Source of the DNA: Wenzhouxiangella sp. | Lineage (GTDB): Bacteria; Pseudomonadota; Gammaproteobacteria; Xanthomonadales; Wenzhouxiangellaceae | DNA length: 15,520 bases | Assembly (NCBI GenBank): GCA_007119095.1 | Contig: SKQI01000185.1 | Coordinates: 1-15,520, forward strand | Direction of reading: 5' to 3' | Part shown: piece after piece, positions 1 through 5,876 of the stretch | How the letters are laid out: each line of letters starts with the position of its first letter | How positions within the stretch are numbered: the first letter of the stretch is position 1 | Translations under genes and position numbers: made by a program | Notes under the pieces: generated by a model | Databases searched by the model: none | What the model saw: the letters and a program-made list of their open reading frames with translations, nothing else | Told to the model about the DNA's origin: nothing

Positions 1-187
1 AGCAGTGATAGAACTGCTTGTCAGTACTGACCGTGAAGGAAGGGCTTTTTTCGTTGTGGAAGGGGCACAGGGCCTTGAATTCGCCGCGGCCGGCCGGCTT
101 CAGATCCAGGCGGGCGCCGATAACTTCAACTATATCGATCCTCTCGAGCAGGCTGTCGATAAAGTCATCGGGTATGCGACCGGGCAA
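1..187 (-). CDS. dnaG: DNA primase DnaG, N-terminal part (cut by window edge)
   Basis: DnaG makes the RNA primers for lagging-strand synthesis at the replication fork. Only the first 62 codons are present. I translated them by hand from the reverse strand: they begin (M)PGRIPDDFIDSLLERIDIV and continue into the CHC2 zinc-ribbon start, with CPFHNEK at residues 41-47 and QFYHC at 58-62. This matches the E. coli N-terminus (MAGRIP..., CPFHNEK, KQFYHC) almost position for position. The start is a TTG at 187-185. No ATG is possible there, because an in-frame TGA lies two codons upstream at 193-191 and the family's conserved residues begin straight after the TTG. A weak GGACGGA stretch lies upstream. 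The gene starts 22 nt after yqeY, so it is translated from the rpsU-yqeY-dnaG transcript. The weak start codon fits the low DnaG need relative to S21. Confidence 0.93.
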   Translation of the reverse strand, partial: MPGRIPDDFIDSLLERIDIVEVIGARLDLKPAGRGEFKALCPFHNEKSPSFTVSTDKQFYHC

Positions 188-209
188 CGGTCAGAGTCCG
201 TCCGGGGCT

Positions 210-656
210 TCAGGCCGACAGTTTGCTGCGAACGCGGGCAGACACGTCCCGCATCTCCGCACGGCCCTGAACACGCGGCTTGACCAGGCCCATCACCGCG
301 CCCATTGAGGCCATGTCAGAGGCACCGGTCTCAGCGACGGCTTGATCAATGATGGCATCCAGCTCTGCCTCGCAGAGCGGCTCGGGCAGGTAGACCTTGA
401 GAAATTCAATTTCCGCCTCTTCAGCCTCGGCCAGTTCCGGCCGCTGACCGGCTCGGTACTGCTCGGCTGACTCCCGGCGCTGCTTGATCATCTTCTCGAC
501 GATGGCAAGCACGGCCGCATCGTCAAGCTCGATCCGCTCATCAACCTCGCGCTGCTTGATCGCCGCGGTAATCATGCGCAGGGTGGTCAGGCGCGGCTTG
601 TAGCCGGCCCGCATGGCCTGCTTGACGTCTTCGGAGATTCGAGCTTTCAGAGACAT
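210..656 (-). CDS. yqeY: GatB/YqeY domain protein (YqeY)
   Basis: This is a 148-residue helical protein of the YqeY family, which resembles the tRNA-binding tail domain of the GatB amidotransferase subunit. Its precise role is not established, although it is often linked to tRNA or amidation. The whole protein is the domain. Typical features are the N-terminal helix with MSLKARI and KQAMRAG, the TLRMITAAIKQREVD block (about residues 25-39), the EKMIKQRRESAEQY block (54-67) and EFLKVYLPEPL (84-94). Length is normal. It lies between rpsU and dnaG, a common arrangement in gammaproteobacteria related to Pseudomonas and Xanthomonas. I see no Shine-Dalgarno sequence: the bases just before the ATG are taken up by a hairpin (see 659-679). 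Expression probably depends on read-through from rpsU and on that structure. Confidence 0.93.
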   Translation of the reverse strand: MSLKARISEDVKQAMRAGYKPRLTTLRMITAAIKQREVDERIELDDAAVLAIVEKMIKQRRESAEQYRAGQRPELAEAEEAEIEFLKVYLPEPLCEAELDAIIDQAVAETGASDMASMGAVMGLVKPRVQGRAEMRDVSARVRSKLSA

Positions 657-658
657 GA

Positions 659-679
659 GCGCTGTTGATCAACAAGCGC
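659..679 (-). promoter_or_regulatory. Hairpin abutting the yqeY start codon
   Basis: On the leftward transcript, GCGC-U-UGUU-GAUC-AACA-GCGC folds into an 8-bp stem with one bulged U and a GAUC loop. It ends two bases before the yqeY AUG at 656. The DNA core (663-674) is a perfect 12-bp palindrome. It occupies the place where a ribosome binding site would be, so it could lower yqeY initiation, or mark a processing site. The structure is seen in the sequence; the role is inferred. Confidence 0.45.
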
Positions 680-703
680 CAGGCGGCGGACGAACTTCAA
701 GCG

Positions 704-718
704 CGCCCGCTGCGGGCG
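704..718 (-). promoter_or_regulatory. GC-rich hairpin just after rpsU (possible attenuator)
   Basis: CGCCCG-CAG-CGGGCG forms a 6-bp all-GC stem on the leftward strand, beginning about five bases after the rpsU stop codon. No U-tract follows, so it is not a standard intrinsic terminator. In E. coli the gap after rpsU holds a partial terminator and an RNase E site that keep S21 far above primase. This hairpin is a plausible equivalent: it would slow transcription or protect the rpsU 3' end. Confidence 0.35.
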
Positions 719-723
719 GGGGT

Positions 724-939
724 TTAGTACAATCTGCGGCGGTTGACGCGCTCGCGGGAGATCTTGCGCAGGTGACGCTTGACCGCTGCGGCCTTCTTAC
801 GCTTGCGCTCCTGGGTCGGCTTTTCGAAGAACTCGCGGCGACGAGCTTCGGCGACGACACCGGCTTTTTCACATGAGCGCTTGAAGCGACGCAGAGCGTA
901 TTCAAACGGCTCGTTTTCTTTGACCTTGACGCTGGGCAT
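724..939 (-). CDS. rpsU: 30S ribosomal protein bS21
   Basis: S21 is a small basic protein of the 30S platform near the anti-Shine-Dalgarno end of 16S rRNA, needed for initiation on many mRNAs. The protein has the standard 71 residues: MPSVKVKENEPFEYALRRFKR at the start, the SCEKAGV segment (22-28), RRREFFEKPTQERKRKK (33-49) and a very basic tail ending RRRLY. It is the first gene of the leftward rpsU-yqeY-dnaG operon and is divergent from tsaD. The ATG at 939-937 has a short GGGA purine stretch about five bases upstream. A good promoter lies about 40 bases upstream (976-1005). Confidence 0.97.
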   Translation of the reverse strand: MPSVKVKENEPFEYALRRFKRSCEKAGVVAEARRREFFEKPTQERKRKKAAAVKRHLRKISRERVNRRRLY

Positions 940-975
940 TATTTCCCGATCCAGTTATTTAGTGGAAAGTCGCCC

Positions 976-1005
976 ATTATAACCCGTATTCTTCCTCCCA
1001 TGCAA
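976..1005 (-). promoter_or_regulatory. Promoter of rpsU operon (-35 TTGCAT, -10 TATAAT)
   Basis: The reverse strand carries a perfect -10 hexamer TATAAT (981-976). It is preceded after 18 bases by TTGCAT (1005-1000), a partial match to TTGACA. Transcription would start near 969 and leave a leader of about 30 nt before the rpsU ATG. The -35 element lies on the tsaD start codon (1000-1002), so polymerase at this site would compete with a short-leader tsaD transcript. I see no convincing separate rightward promoter. Confidence 0.6.
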
Positions 1006-1995
1006 AGCATACTTGGCATAGAAACTTCCTGCGACGAAACCGGCGTGGCCGTGTTCAATCCGGAGCGCGGCCTCGTGGCCGATCTGGTGTACACGCAGGC
1101 CGACCACGCCGCCTACGGAGGCGTGGTGCCGGAATTGGCCTCGCGCGATCACGTCCGCAAGCTGCCAGGCATGATCAAGCAGGCGCTGGACCAGGCCGAC
1201 TTGCGCGCCGGCGATCTGGCGGGCGTGGCCTATACGGCCGGACCTGGCCTGGCCGGAGCCCTGCTGGTGGGCGCCTCAGTCGGCGTTGGCCTGGCCCAGG
1301 CAGCTGCCGTACCCGCGATTGCCGTCCATCATATGGAAGGTCACCTGCTCTCGCCGCTGCTGGAAGAGCGCCCGCCCGGTTTTCCGTTCGTCGCCCTGTT
1401 GGTGTCCGGCGGCCACACCATGCTGGTCGAGGTTCGTGGGGTGGGCAAATACCGCCTGCTCGGCGAAACCCTGGACGATGCGGCCGGCGAGGCCTTCGAC
1501 AAGACCGCCCGCCTGCTGGGGCTGGGCTTTCCGGGCGGCCCCGAGGTGGCCCGGTTGGCTGAAAGCGGGAACCCGGATCGCTTCGATTTCCCCCGTCCCA
1601 TGGTCAACCGGCCGGGGCTGGATTTCAGTTTTTCGGGGCTGAAAACCCACACCCGGCAGCTGGTCGCGCGCAGCACGCCCGACGATCACGCCGACATCGC
1701 CGCTGGCTTCGAGCGCGCCGTGGTCGACACCCTGGTGATCAAATGCCGCCGCGCCCTGCGCGAAACCCGCTACGACACCCTGGTCATCGCCGGCGGCGTC
1801 AGTGCCAACCAGCGCCTGCGCCAGGCCCTGGACCAGGCCCTGCCCGGCCAGGTCTATTACCCGCGTCCGGCTTTATGTACCGACAACGGCGCCATGATTG
1901 CCCACGCCGGCTGGCATCGGAGAAAGGAAGGAACCAAAGATGGCCAGATCGCCGTTCGGCCGCGTTGGGCTTTGGAGGAGTTAGTTGCCGTTTAA
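1000..1995 (+). CDS. tsaD: tRNA N6-adenosine threonylcarbamoyltransferase TsaD
   Basis: TsaD, with TsaB and TsaE, moves the threonylcarbamoyl group from TC-AMP to A37 of ANN-decoding tRNAs (t6A) in the cytoplasm. The 331-residue protein aligns along its whole length with the E. coli protein (337). It has GIETSCDETGVAV (6-18), GGVVPELASRDHVRK (40-54), metal ligands H111 and H115 in HHMEGH, SGGHT (136-140), the GETLDDAAGEAFDKTA block (155-170), GLDFSFSGLKT (206-216), AGGVSAN (264-270) and CTDNGAMIA with metal ligand D295. The ATG at 1000 places GIETSCDE correctly. No clear Shine-Dalgarno precedes it and the leader is probably very short. It is divergent from rpsU, the usual gammaproteobacterial order. 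plsY, a common neighbour, is absent. Confidence 0.97.
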   Translation: MQSILGIETSCDETGVAVFNPERGLVADLVYTQADHAAYGGVVPELASRDHVRKLPGMIKQALDQADLRAGDLAGVAYTAGPGLAGALLVGASVGVGLAQAAAVPAIAVHHMEGHLLSPLLEERPPGFPFVALLVSGGHTMLVEVRGVGKYRLLGETLDDAAGEAFDKTARLLGLGFPGGPEVARLAESGNPDRFDFPRPMVNRPGLDFSFSGLKTHTRQLVARSTPDDHADIAAGFERAVVDTLVIKCRRALRETRYDTLVIAGGVSANQRLRQALDQALPGQVYYPRPALCTDNGAMIAHAGWHRRKEGTKDGQIAVRPRWALEELVAV

Positions 1996-2119
1996 GGTTT
2001 TGAGCCAAGGTGAAGTTCGTGCCGGCGCTTAGCATCGCTCCCGACCGCACGCGCTTGACGGTTTCCGGGCAGGCGCTCCCTCACGCTACACTCTTCTGAC
2101 CCTGGCTATTCTCCGTTTG

Positions 2120-2158
2120 CCTTTCCCTTTTCCCTTTCACCTTTTACCCTCTTCACCC
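2120..2158 (+). repeat. Polypyrimidine tract before folB
   Basis: Of the 39 bases before the folB ATG, 36 are C or T, arranged as imperfect repeats of a CCTTTTC/CCCTTT type. This leaves folB without a Shine-Dalgarno sequence. It may be a dispersed intergenic repeat or a purine-pyrimidine mirror element; the sequence cannot decide. The rest of the 1996-2158 gap has a TTGACG (2055-2060) and a TACACT (2087-2092), but they are 26 bases apart, too far for one promoter. Confidence 0.5.
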
Positions 2159-2527
2159 ATGGACATCGTTTTCATCACCGACCTCGACATCGACACCGTT
2201 ATCGGCATCTATGACTGGGAGCGCGAAATTCGTCAGACCGTGCGCCTGAACATTGAAATGAATACCGATGTCCGCCGCGCCGCGACGACCGACAGCATCG
2301 ACGATGCACTGGACTACAAGGCGGTGGCCAAGCGGCTGATCGGCTTTGTCGAAAAAAGCGAGTTTGGCCTGGTCGAAACCCTGGCCGAGCGCTGCGCCGA
2401 GATCATTCTCGACGAGTTTCCCGTGCAGTGGCTGCGCCTGCGGCTCGACAAGCCCGGCGCCGTGCGCGGATCGCGCTCTGTCGGTATCCTGATTGAACGC
2501 GGACGCCGCACTGACGCCGTCTCCTGA
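2159..2527 (+). CDS. folB: Dihydroneopterin aldolase FolB
   Basis: FolB cleaves 7,8-dihydroneopterin to 6-hydroxymethyl-7,8-dihydropterin and glycolaldehyde in folate synthesis. The 122-residue protein follows E. coli FolB closely: MDIVFI start, TVIGIYDWERE with the conserved E21, the ALDYKAVA segment (50-57), LVETLAE (71-77) with the pterin-binding E73, and RLDKPGAVRG with the catalytic K98. I chose ATG 2159 because MDIVFI is the family N-terminus. The frame is open upstream to a TTG at 2117, but that stretch is low-complexity (PFPFPF) and has no family match. No ribosome binding site is visible in the pyrimidine tract before it. folK follows 33 nt later and does the next step, so the two are probably co-transcribed. 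Confidence 0.95.
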   Translation: MDIVFITDLDIDTVIGIYDWEREIRQTVRLNIEMNTDVRRAATTDSIDDALDYKAVAKRLIGFVEKSEFGLVETLAERCAEIILDEFPVQWLRLRLDKPGAVRGSRSVGILIERGRRTDAVS

Positions 2528-2560
2528 TTTCAGTTACCAAGAACCAGAGTCTGATTCGAC

Positions 2561-3040
2561 ATGATTGATGCCTATCTGGGCCTGGGCAGCAACCAGAACG
2601 CAAAACGCAACATGGCTTCCGGCATTGCCGAGCTTAGAGACGCCTTTGGCCAGGTGCGGATTTCACCGATTTACCGGTCACCAGCGGTCGGCTTCAGCGG
2701 CGAGGATTTCCTCAACGCCGCCGCAGTCGTGCAGACCGACATGAGCGTGGGTGAGCTCAAGGCTTGGCTGACCGCGCTGGAAGACCGCCACGGCCGCGAT
2801 CGCAGCCAACCGAAATTTTCCGACCGATCCCTGGACATCGATATCCTGCTGCACGGCGACAAGGTTGGCGATTTCGACGGCCTGGTACTGCCGCGCGACG
2901 AAATCCTGAAATACGCCCACGTCCTCAAACCCCTGGCCGACATCGCGCCCAAGCTCAAACATCCGGTCACTGGCCAGACCTTCGCCGAGCATTGGGCCGG
3001 GTTCGAAGGCGACCGCTCGCTGCAGGCGGTTGAACTCTGA
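2561..3040 (+). CDS. folK: HPPK, 6-hydroxymethyl-dihydropterin pyrophosphokinase FolK
   Basis: FolK transfers pyrophosphate from ATP to 6-hydroxymethyl-7,8-dihydropterin, the substrate of dihydropteroate synthase. The 159-residue protein has the HPPK fold signatures: AYLGLGSNQNAKRNM (4-18), SPIYRSPAVGF (35-45), DFLNAAAVVQT (49-59) and the HPPK motif FSDRSLDIDILL (86-97), whose two aspartates bind magnesium. LPRDEILKYAHVLKPLADIAP (109-129) is also typical. Length is standard. It lies 33 nt after folB and takes its product. No strong Shine-Dalgarno is visible before ATG 2561. The next gene begins about 190 nt downstream after a repeat-rich gap. Confidence 0.95.
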   Translation: MIDAYLGLGSNQNAKRNMASGIAELRDAFGQVRISPIYRSPAVGFSGEDFLNAAAVVQTDMSVGELKAWLTALEDRHGRDRSQPKFSDRSLDIDILLHGDKVGDFDGLVLPRDEILKYAHVLKPLADIAPKLKHPVTGQTFAEHWAGFEGDRSLQAVEL

Positions 3041-3057
3041 AGGCAAACCCTCTGGGA

Positions 3058-3144
3058 CGCAAAGCAGCAAAGCAGGGAAGAAACACAAGGAAAAGGCCTT
3101 TTATCTTATAAAGCTTTGCTGCTTTGCTGCTTTGCTGCTTCGCG
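3058..3144. repeat. GCTTTGCT tandem repeats with a 17-bp inverted copy
   Basis: Three perfect 8-bp GCTTTGCT units (3113-3120, 3121-3128, 3129-3136) and a degenerate fourth (3137-3144) face an inverted pair of units at 3058-3073. The 17 bases at 3059-3075 are the exact reverse complement of 3119-3135, so a long stem with a 43-base loop is possible. The loop contains the perfect palindrome AAAAGGCCTTTT (3091-3102). A weak A/T hairpin follows at 3149-3162. It may end the folB-folK transcript, but no proper U-tract follows the big stem. It looks like a family of intergenic repeats rather than a single regulatory site. Confidence 0.7.
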
Positions 3145-3230
3145 ACCAAAAGATTTTTCTTTAGTTCTCCGTTCCTTTCGGGCCAACCATGGTTAACCTG
3201 CACCCACCACCCAACTGAAGCGTGAACGCT

Positions 3231-3788
3231 ATGACTCATCACATCGATCACCCGAGTATCGACGACAGCCTGCTGCTGATTGTTGACATTCAGGGCAAGC
3301 TGGCGCGGCTGATGCACGAGTCGGAGGCGATGATTCGGCAGCAGCGCATTCTGATCCAGGGCTGCCGACTGCTGGGTCTGCCACTGGTCTGGGCCGAGCA
3401 GCTGCCGGACAAGCTCGGCCCCACCATACCGGAGCTGGCAGAGGTTCTGGAAGGCGAACAGCCTTTCTCAAAGTCCAGCTTCGGCTGCTGCGGCGATCAG
3501 GACCTGATGCAGGCCATCGAGGCCACCGGCCGCCGCCAGGTACTACTGTGCGGCATCGAAGCCCACGTCTGCGTCTGGCAAACCGCTGCCGAACTCAGGC
3601 GCCGAGACTACGCAGTACACCTGGTCTGCGACGCCGTCTCCTCGCGCTCGGCCTTCAATCGCGATATCGCCTTCCAGCGCATGAGTTCAGCCGGCGTCCG
3701 CTTGAGCAACGTCGAAATGGTGTTATTCGAATTGATGCGCGATGCCGCGCATCCAAAATTCCGCGAAGTAAGCCGGCTCCTCAAGTAG
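3231..3788 (+). CDS. Isochorismatase-fold cysteine hydrolase (ISOC1/2, YcaC-like)
   Basis: This is a 185-residue cytoplasmic hydrolase of the isochorismatase-like superfamily. The catalytic triad is visible: D19 in LLLIVDIQGKL, K81 in FSKSSFG and nucleophile C114 in CGIEAHVCVWQTA. The segments WAEQLPDKLGPTIPEL (about 55-70), CDAVSSRS (133-140) and the ending HPKFREVSRLLK resemble human ISOC2 (EQYPQGLGPTVPEL, CGIEAQAC, DACSSRS, HPQFKEIQKLIK), more than nicotinamidase or true isochorismatase. The substrate is unknown. A GTG nine bases upstream (3222) is in frame, but the GAAG at 3217-3220 is well spaced only for the ATG at 3231, so I chose that. It sits among folate/pterin genes, but nothing shows a pterin role. 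It converges on the pteridine reductase. Confidence 0.9.
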   Translation: MTHHIDHPSIDDSLLLIVDIQGKLARLMHESEAMIRQQRILIQGCRLLGLPLVWAEQLPDKLGPTIPELAEVLEGEQPFSKSSFGCCGDQDLMQAIEATGRRQVLLCGIEAHVCVWQTAAELRRRDYAVHLVCDAVSSRSAFNRDIAFQRMSSAGVRLSNVEMVLFELMRDAAHPKFREVSRLLK

Positions 3789-3810
3789 CCGGCGGCGCGA
3801 ACCCCCGTCA

Positions 3811-3835
3811 ACCGGAAACCGGAAACCGGAAACCG
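3811..3835. repeat. ACCGGAA 7-bp tandem repeat, about 3.6 copies
   Basis: Three perfect head-to-tail ACCGGAA units (3811-3831) plus ACCG (3832-3835) lie between the stop of the hydrolase gene and the terminator hairpin. The sequence is low-complexity and non-coding. It is the third short repeat type in consecutive gaps of this folate region. Copy number could vary between strains. Confidence 0.75.
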
Positions 3836-3852
3836 CAAGGCGGAACGCCTTG
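3836..3852. terminator. Bidirectional terminator-like hairpin between convergent genes
   Basis: CAAGGCG-GAA-CGCCTTG is a perfect 7-bp stem with a 3-base loop, lying between the hydrolase stop (rightward) and the pteridine reductase stop (leftward). Only a short TTT follows on the plus strand and CGGTTT on the minus strand, so termination may be inefficient. Its position between two convergent genes, three bases from the pteridine reductase stop, supports the role. Confidence 0.55.
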
Positions 3853-3854
3853 TT

Positions 3855-4607
3855 TCACATATTCAACATCCTGCCCCCGTCCACCGCCAGGATCTGGCCG
3901 GTGACATACGGGGCATCCAGGGCAAAAAACGTGACCGCGCCGGCAATGTCCTCCGGACGGCCCTGGTGGCCCAGGGGAATGCGATCGAGAATGGCCGCAG
4001 CCGCTTCGGGGGAGTCTTCGTTTTCCGGCCACAGAATGGCGCCAGGTGCTACCCCGTTAACCCGTACCTCGGGCGCAAGTTCCTTGGCCAGGGCGCGCGT
4101 TTGCATGACCAGGCCGGCCTTGGCCTGGCAATAAATAGCGTGGCGCTGCATCGGTACCAGGGCGTGAATATCGACCAGGTTGACGATGGCACCACCGCGC
4201 CGGGCAAGGTGCGGTGCACAGGCCTGGGACAGGAAAAACGGGGCGCGCATATTGCTGGCCATCAGTTCATCCCAGTGCGCAGCCGTGGCCTCGCCAACCG
4301 GGGTCGGATAGAACGCCGATGCGTTGTTGACCAGCACATCGATACGGCCAAACGCATCCAGGGCGGCGGACTTGATCTGGTCGGCGGCGTAGTCCTCGGC
4401 AAGGTCAGCCTGGACGAGCACGACCGATTCGGCACGCACGGCCAGCAGCTCATCGCGCAAGGCAAGCGCGGCGGCTTCCGAGCCGCGGTAGTGCAGGCAA
4501 ATATCCAGCCCGCGCTGGTGAAGACTGCGAACAATCGCTGCACCGATACGACGCGCACCGCCCGTTACAATCGCGACACGGTTGCCACTGCCATTAGCTG
4601 ATGTCAT
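3855..4607 (-). CDS. Pteridine reductase (PTR1/FolM-type short-chain dehydrogenase)
   Basis: This 250-residue NADPH-dependent short-chain dehydrogenase probably reduces dihydropterins (dihydromonapterin, dihydrobiopterin or dihydrofolate) in the cytoplasm. The cofactor motif TGGARRIG (15-22), with arginine instead of a third glycine, is the mark of pteridine reductases. NNAS is at 94-97. The usual catalytic serine is replaced by D146 in NLVDIHA, followed 13 residues later by Y159 and K163 (IYCQAKAGL). Trypanosomatid PTR1 has the same aspartate-tyrosine-lysine arrangement and spacing (D181, Y194, K198). VRVNGVAPGA (181-190) and the ending VTGQILAVDGG are normal. Its place near folB and folK supports a pterin role. 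The start codon overlaps that of the divergent methyltransferase by seven bases. Whether the physiological product is tetrahydromonapterin or tetrahydrofolate cannot be told. Confidence 0.9.
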   Translation of the reverse strand: MTSANGSGNRVAIVTGGARRIGAAIVRSLHQRGLDICLHYRGSEAAALALRDELLAVRAESVVLVQADLAEDYAADQIKSAALDAFGRIDVLVNNASAFYPTPVGEATAAHWDELMASNMRAPFFLSQACAPHLARRGGAIVNLVDIHALVPMQRHAIYCQAKAGLVMQTRALAKELAPEVRVNGVAPGAILWPENEDSPEAAAAILDRIPLGHQGRPEDIAGAVTFFALDAPYVTGQILAVDGGRMLNM

Positions 4608-5776
4608 TCAATGATCCTTCACTGTCACTACCGAGCCCACCAGCAGAACTGCTGGCCTTGAGCGAGGCATTGTGCAACAGGATCGTCAACAGAATTGAAA
4701 CAAACGGCCCAATACGCTTTCGCGATTACATGGCCATGGCTTTGTATGAACCGGGCCTGGGCTACTACGTCAACGGGCTGCACAAGTTCGGCCAGGCGGG
4801 GGATTTCGTCACCGCGCCCGAGCAGGGGGCGCTGTTTGCACAGGCACTGGCGCGCCAGTTCGACGCCATCGCCGATGAACTTGGCAACGACTGGACCCTG
4901 CTGGAGCTTGGCGCCGGCTCTGGCGCCCTGGCCCGCGACCTCCTGAGGCATGCGAAAAGGCCGCCGGCAAGCTACCTGATCCTCGATACCAGTGCCGCCC
5001 TGCGCGCCGTGCAAGCCGAAACCCTGTCCTCGCTGCCAGAAAGCTTGTTAAAGCGGGTGCAGTGGCTCAAGGCACCACCCTCCGATCGCTTTGATGGCGT
5101 CATCGTTGGCAACGAAGTGCTTGATGCACTGCCGGTGAGCCCCTTCGAGTGGGCCAATGGGCAATTGCATGAACGCGCCGTTACGGTATCCGACCGGCGT
5201 TTTGCCTGGGACCGGCTCGCCCCTCAGGCTCGTCTGATCGACGCCGTCGATCAGCTGAAGACGCAGCTGCCACAGCCCCTGCCCGCCCCTTACATCGGCG
5301 AGATTTGTCTGGATCTACCCGGCTGGATAGAAACCGTCACCGAACCGCTCCGGCGAGGCCTCGCCCTGTTCGTCGACTATGGCTATCCGCGAGCCGAGTA
5401 CTATCACCCGCAGCGGCACGGTGGAACCCTGGTCTGTCACTACCGGCACCGGGCTCATTTCGACCCCTTCGTCTGGCCGGGCTTGACCGACATCTCAAGT
5501 TTCGTCGACTTCAGCCTGGTGGCCGACGCCGGTGCCGAGGCCGGGTTGGAACTTGCCGGCTTCAGCAGCCAGGCGGGCTTTCTGTTAGGCCTGGGTGCGC
5601 ATGAGTGGGTCGCGCAGGCCGGCAGTGAACGTGAGCGCATCCAGCTGGCGGCCGAGCTCAAACGTCTGACGCTGCCGTCCGAGATGGGGGAAAAATTCAA
5701 GGTAATGGGACTGACTCGCGGCCTGTCCGCGCCGCCCATGGGATTCGACTGCTTGAGCCAGCTGCATCGCCTTTAA
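4601..5776 (+). CDS. SAM-dependent methyltransferase, COG1565/MidA/NDUFAF7 family
   Basis: This is a class I methyltransferase of 391 residues, related to human NDUFAF7, which dimethylates an arginine of complex I subunit NDUFS2. The bacterial substrate is not established. Visible family blocks are FRDYMAMALYEPGLGYY (40-56), GDFVTAPEQG (67-76), the SAM-binding LLELGAGSGALARDLL (100-115), the hallmark GNEVLDALPV (170-179), and LFVDYGYPRAEYYHPQR (256-272) followed by GGTLVCHYRHRAHFDPF (274-290) and TDISSFVDF (296-304). Length is normal. ATG 4601 has no Shine-Dalgarno and overlaps the start codon of the leftward pteridine reductase. A TTG at 4658 (residue 20) is an alternative that would remove the overlap and lose only a proline/serine-rich lead. 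It is followed by the GMC gene after 100 nt. Confidence 0.93.
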   Translation: MSFNDPSLSLPSPPAELLALSEALCNRIVNRIETNGPIRFRDYMAMALYEPGLGYYVNGLHKFGQAGDFVTAPEQGALFAQALARQFDAIADELGNDWTLLELGAGSGALARDLLRHAKRPPASYLILDTSAALRAVQAETLSSLPESLLKRVQWLKAPPSDRFDGVIVGNEVLDALPVSPFEWANGQLHERAVTVSDRRFAWDRLAPQARLIDAVDQLKTQLPQPLPAPYIGEICLDLPGWIETVTEPLRRGLALFVDYGYPRAEYYHPQRHGGTLVCHYRHRAHFDPFVWPGLTDISSFVDFSLVADAGAEAGLELAGFSSQAGFLLGLGAHEWVAQAGSERERIQLAAELKRLTLPSEMGEKFKVMGLTRGLSAPPMGFDCLSQLHRL

Positions 5777-5821
5777 TGCCGGCTTAAGCTGCACGTGTTT
5801 AGTCCGCCAGCTCTAAATGAA

Positions 5822-5849
5822 TTGCCTAAGATTGAAGGTGCGATAAACT
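5822..5849 (+). promoter_or_regulatory. Possible promoter of the GMC oxidoreductase gene
   Basis: TTGCCT (5822-5827) and TAAACT (5844-5849) are separated by 16 bases, 27 nt before the GMC ATG, in a locally AT-richer gap (5777-5876). Both boxes are imperfect. A GGAAAG ribosome site lies just before the gene. The assignment rests on position and weak consensus only. Confidence 0.25.
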
Positions 5850-5876
5850 CAGAAAAGCGACGGAAAGCCAATCTGC

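Noticed and set aside
1276..1689. Open frames antisense and out of frame to tsaD
   Set aside because: Shadows of a GC-rich coding sequence; tsaD is unambiguous.
2117..2158. Upstream TTG start for FolB
   Set aside because: The extra 14 residues are a translation of the polypyrimidine tract; FolB proteins begin MDIVFI.
1996..2158. A missing plsY or small gene between tsaD and folB
   Set aside because: The gap is only 163 nt with no coding frame resembling plsY, so the gene is not here.
3054..3144. CRISPR array
   Set aside because: The 8-bp units are contiguous with no spacers, unlike CRISPR repeats of about 21-48 bp separated by unique spacers.
3189..3218. Nine-codon leader peptide (MVNLHPPPN) before the hydrolase gene
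   Set aside because: It has no ribosome site, no terminator/antiterminator pair and no amino-acid bias that would suggest attenuation. It overlaps two small palindromes, AACCATGGTT and GGTTAACC, likely by chance.
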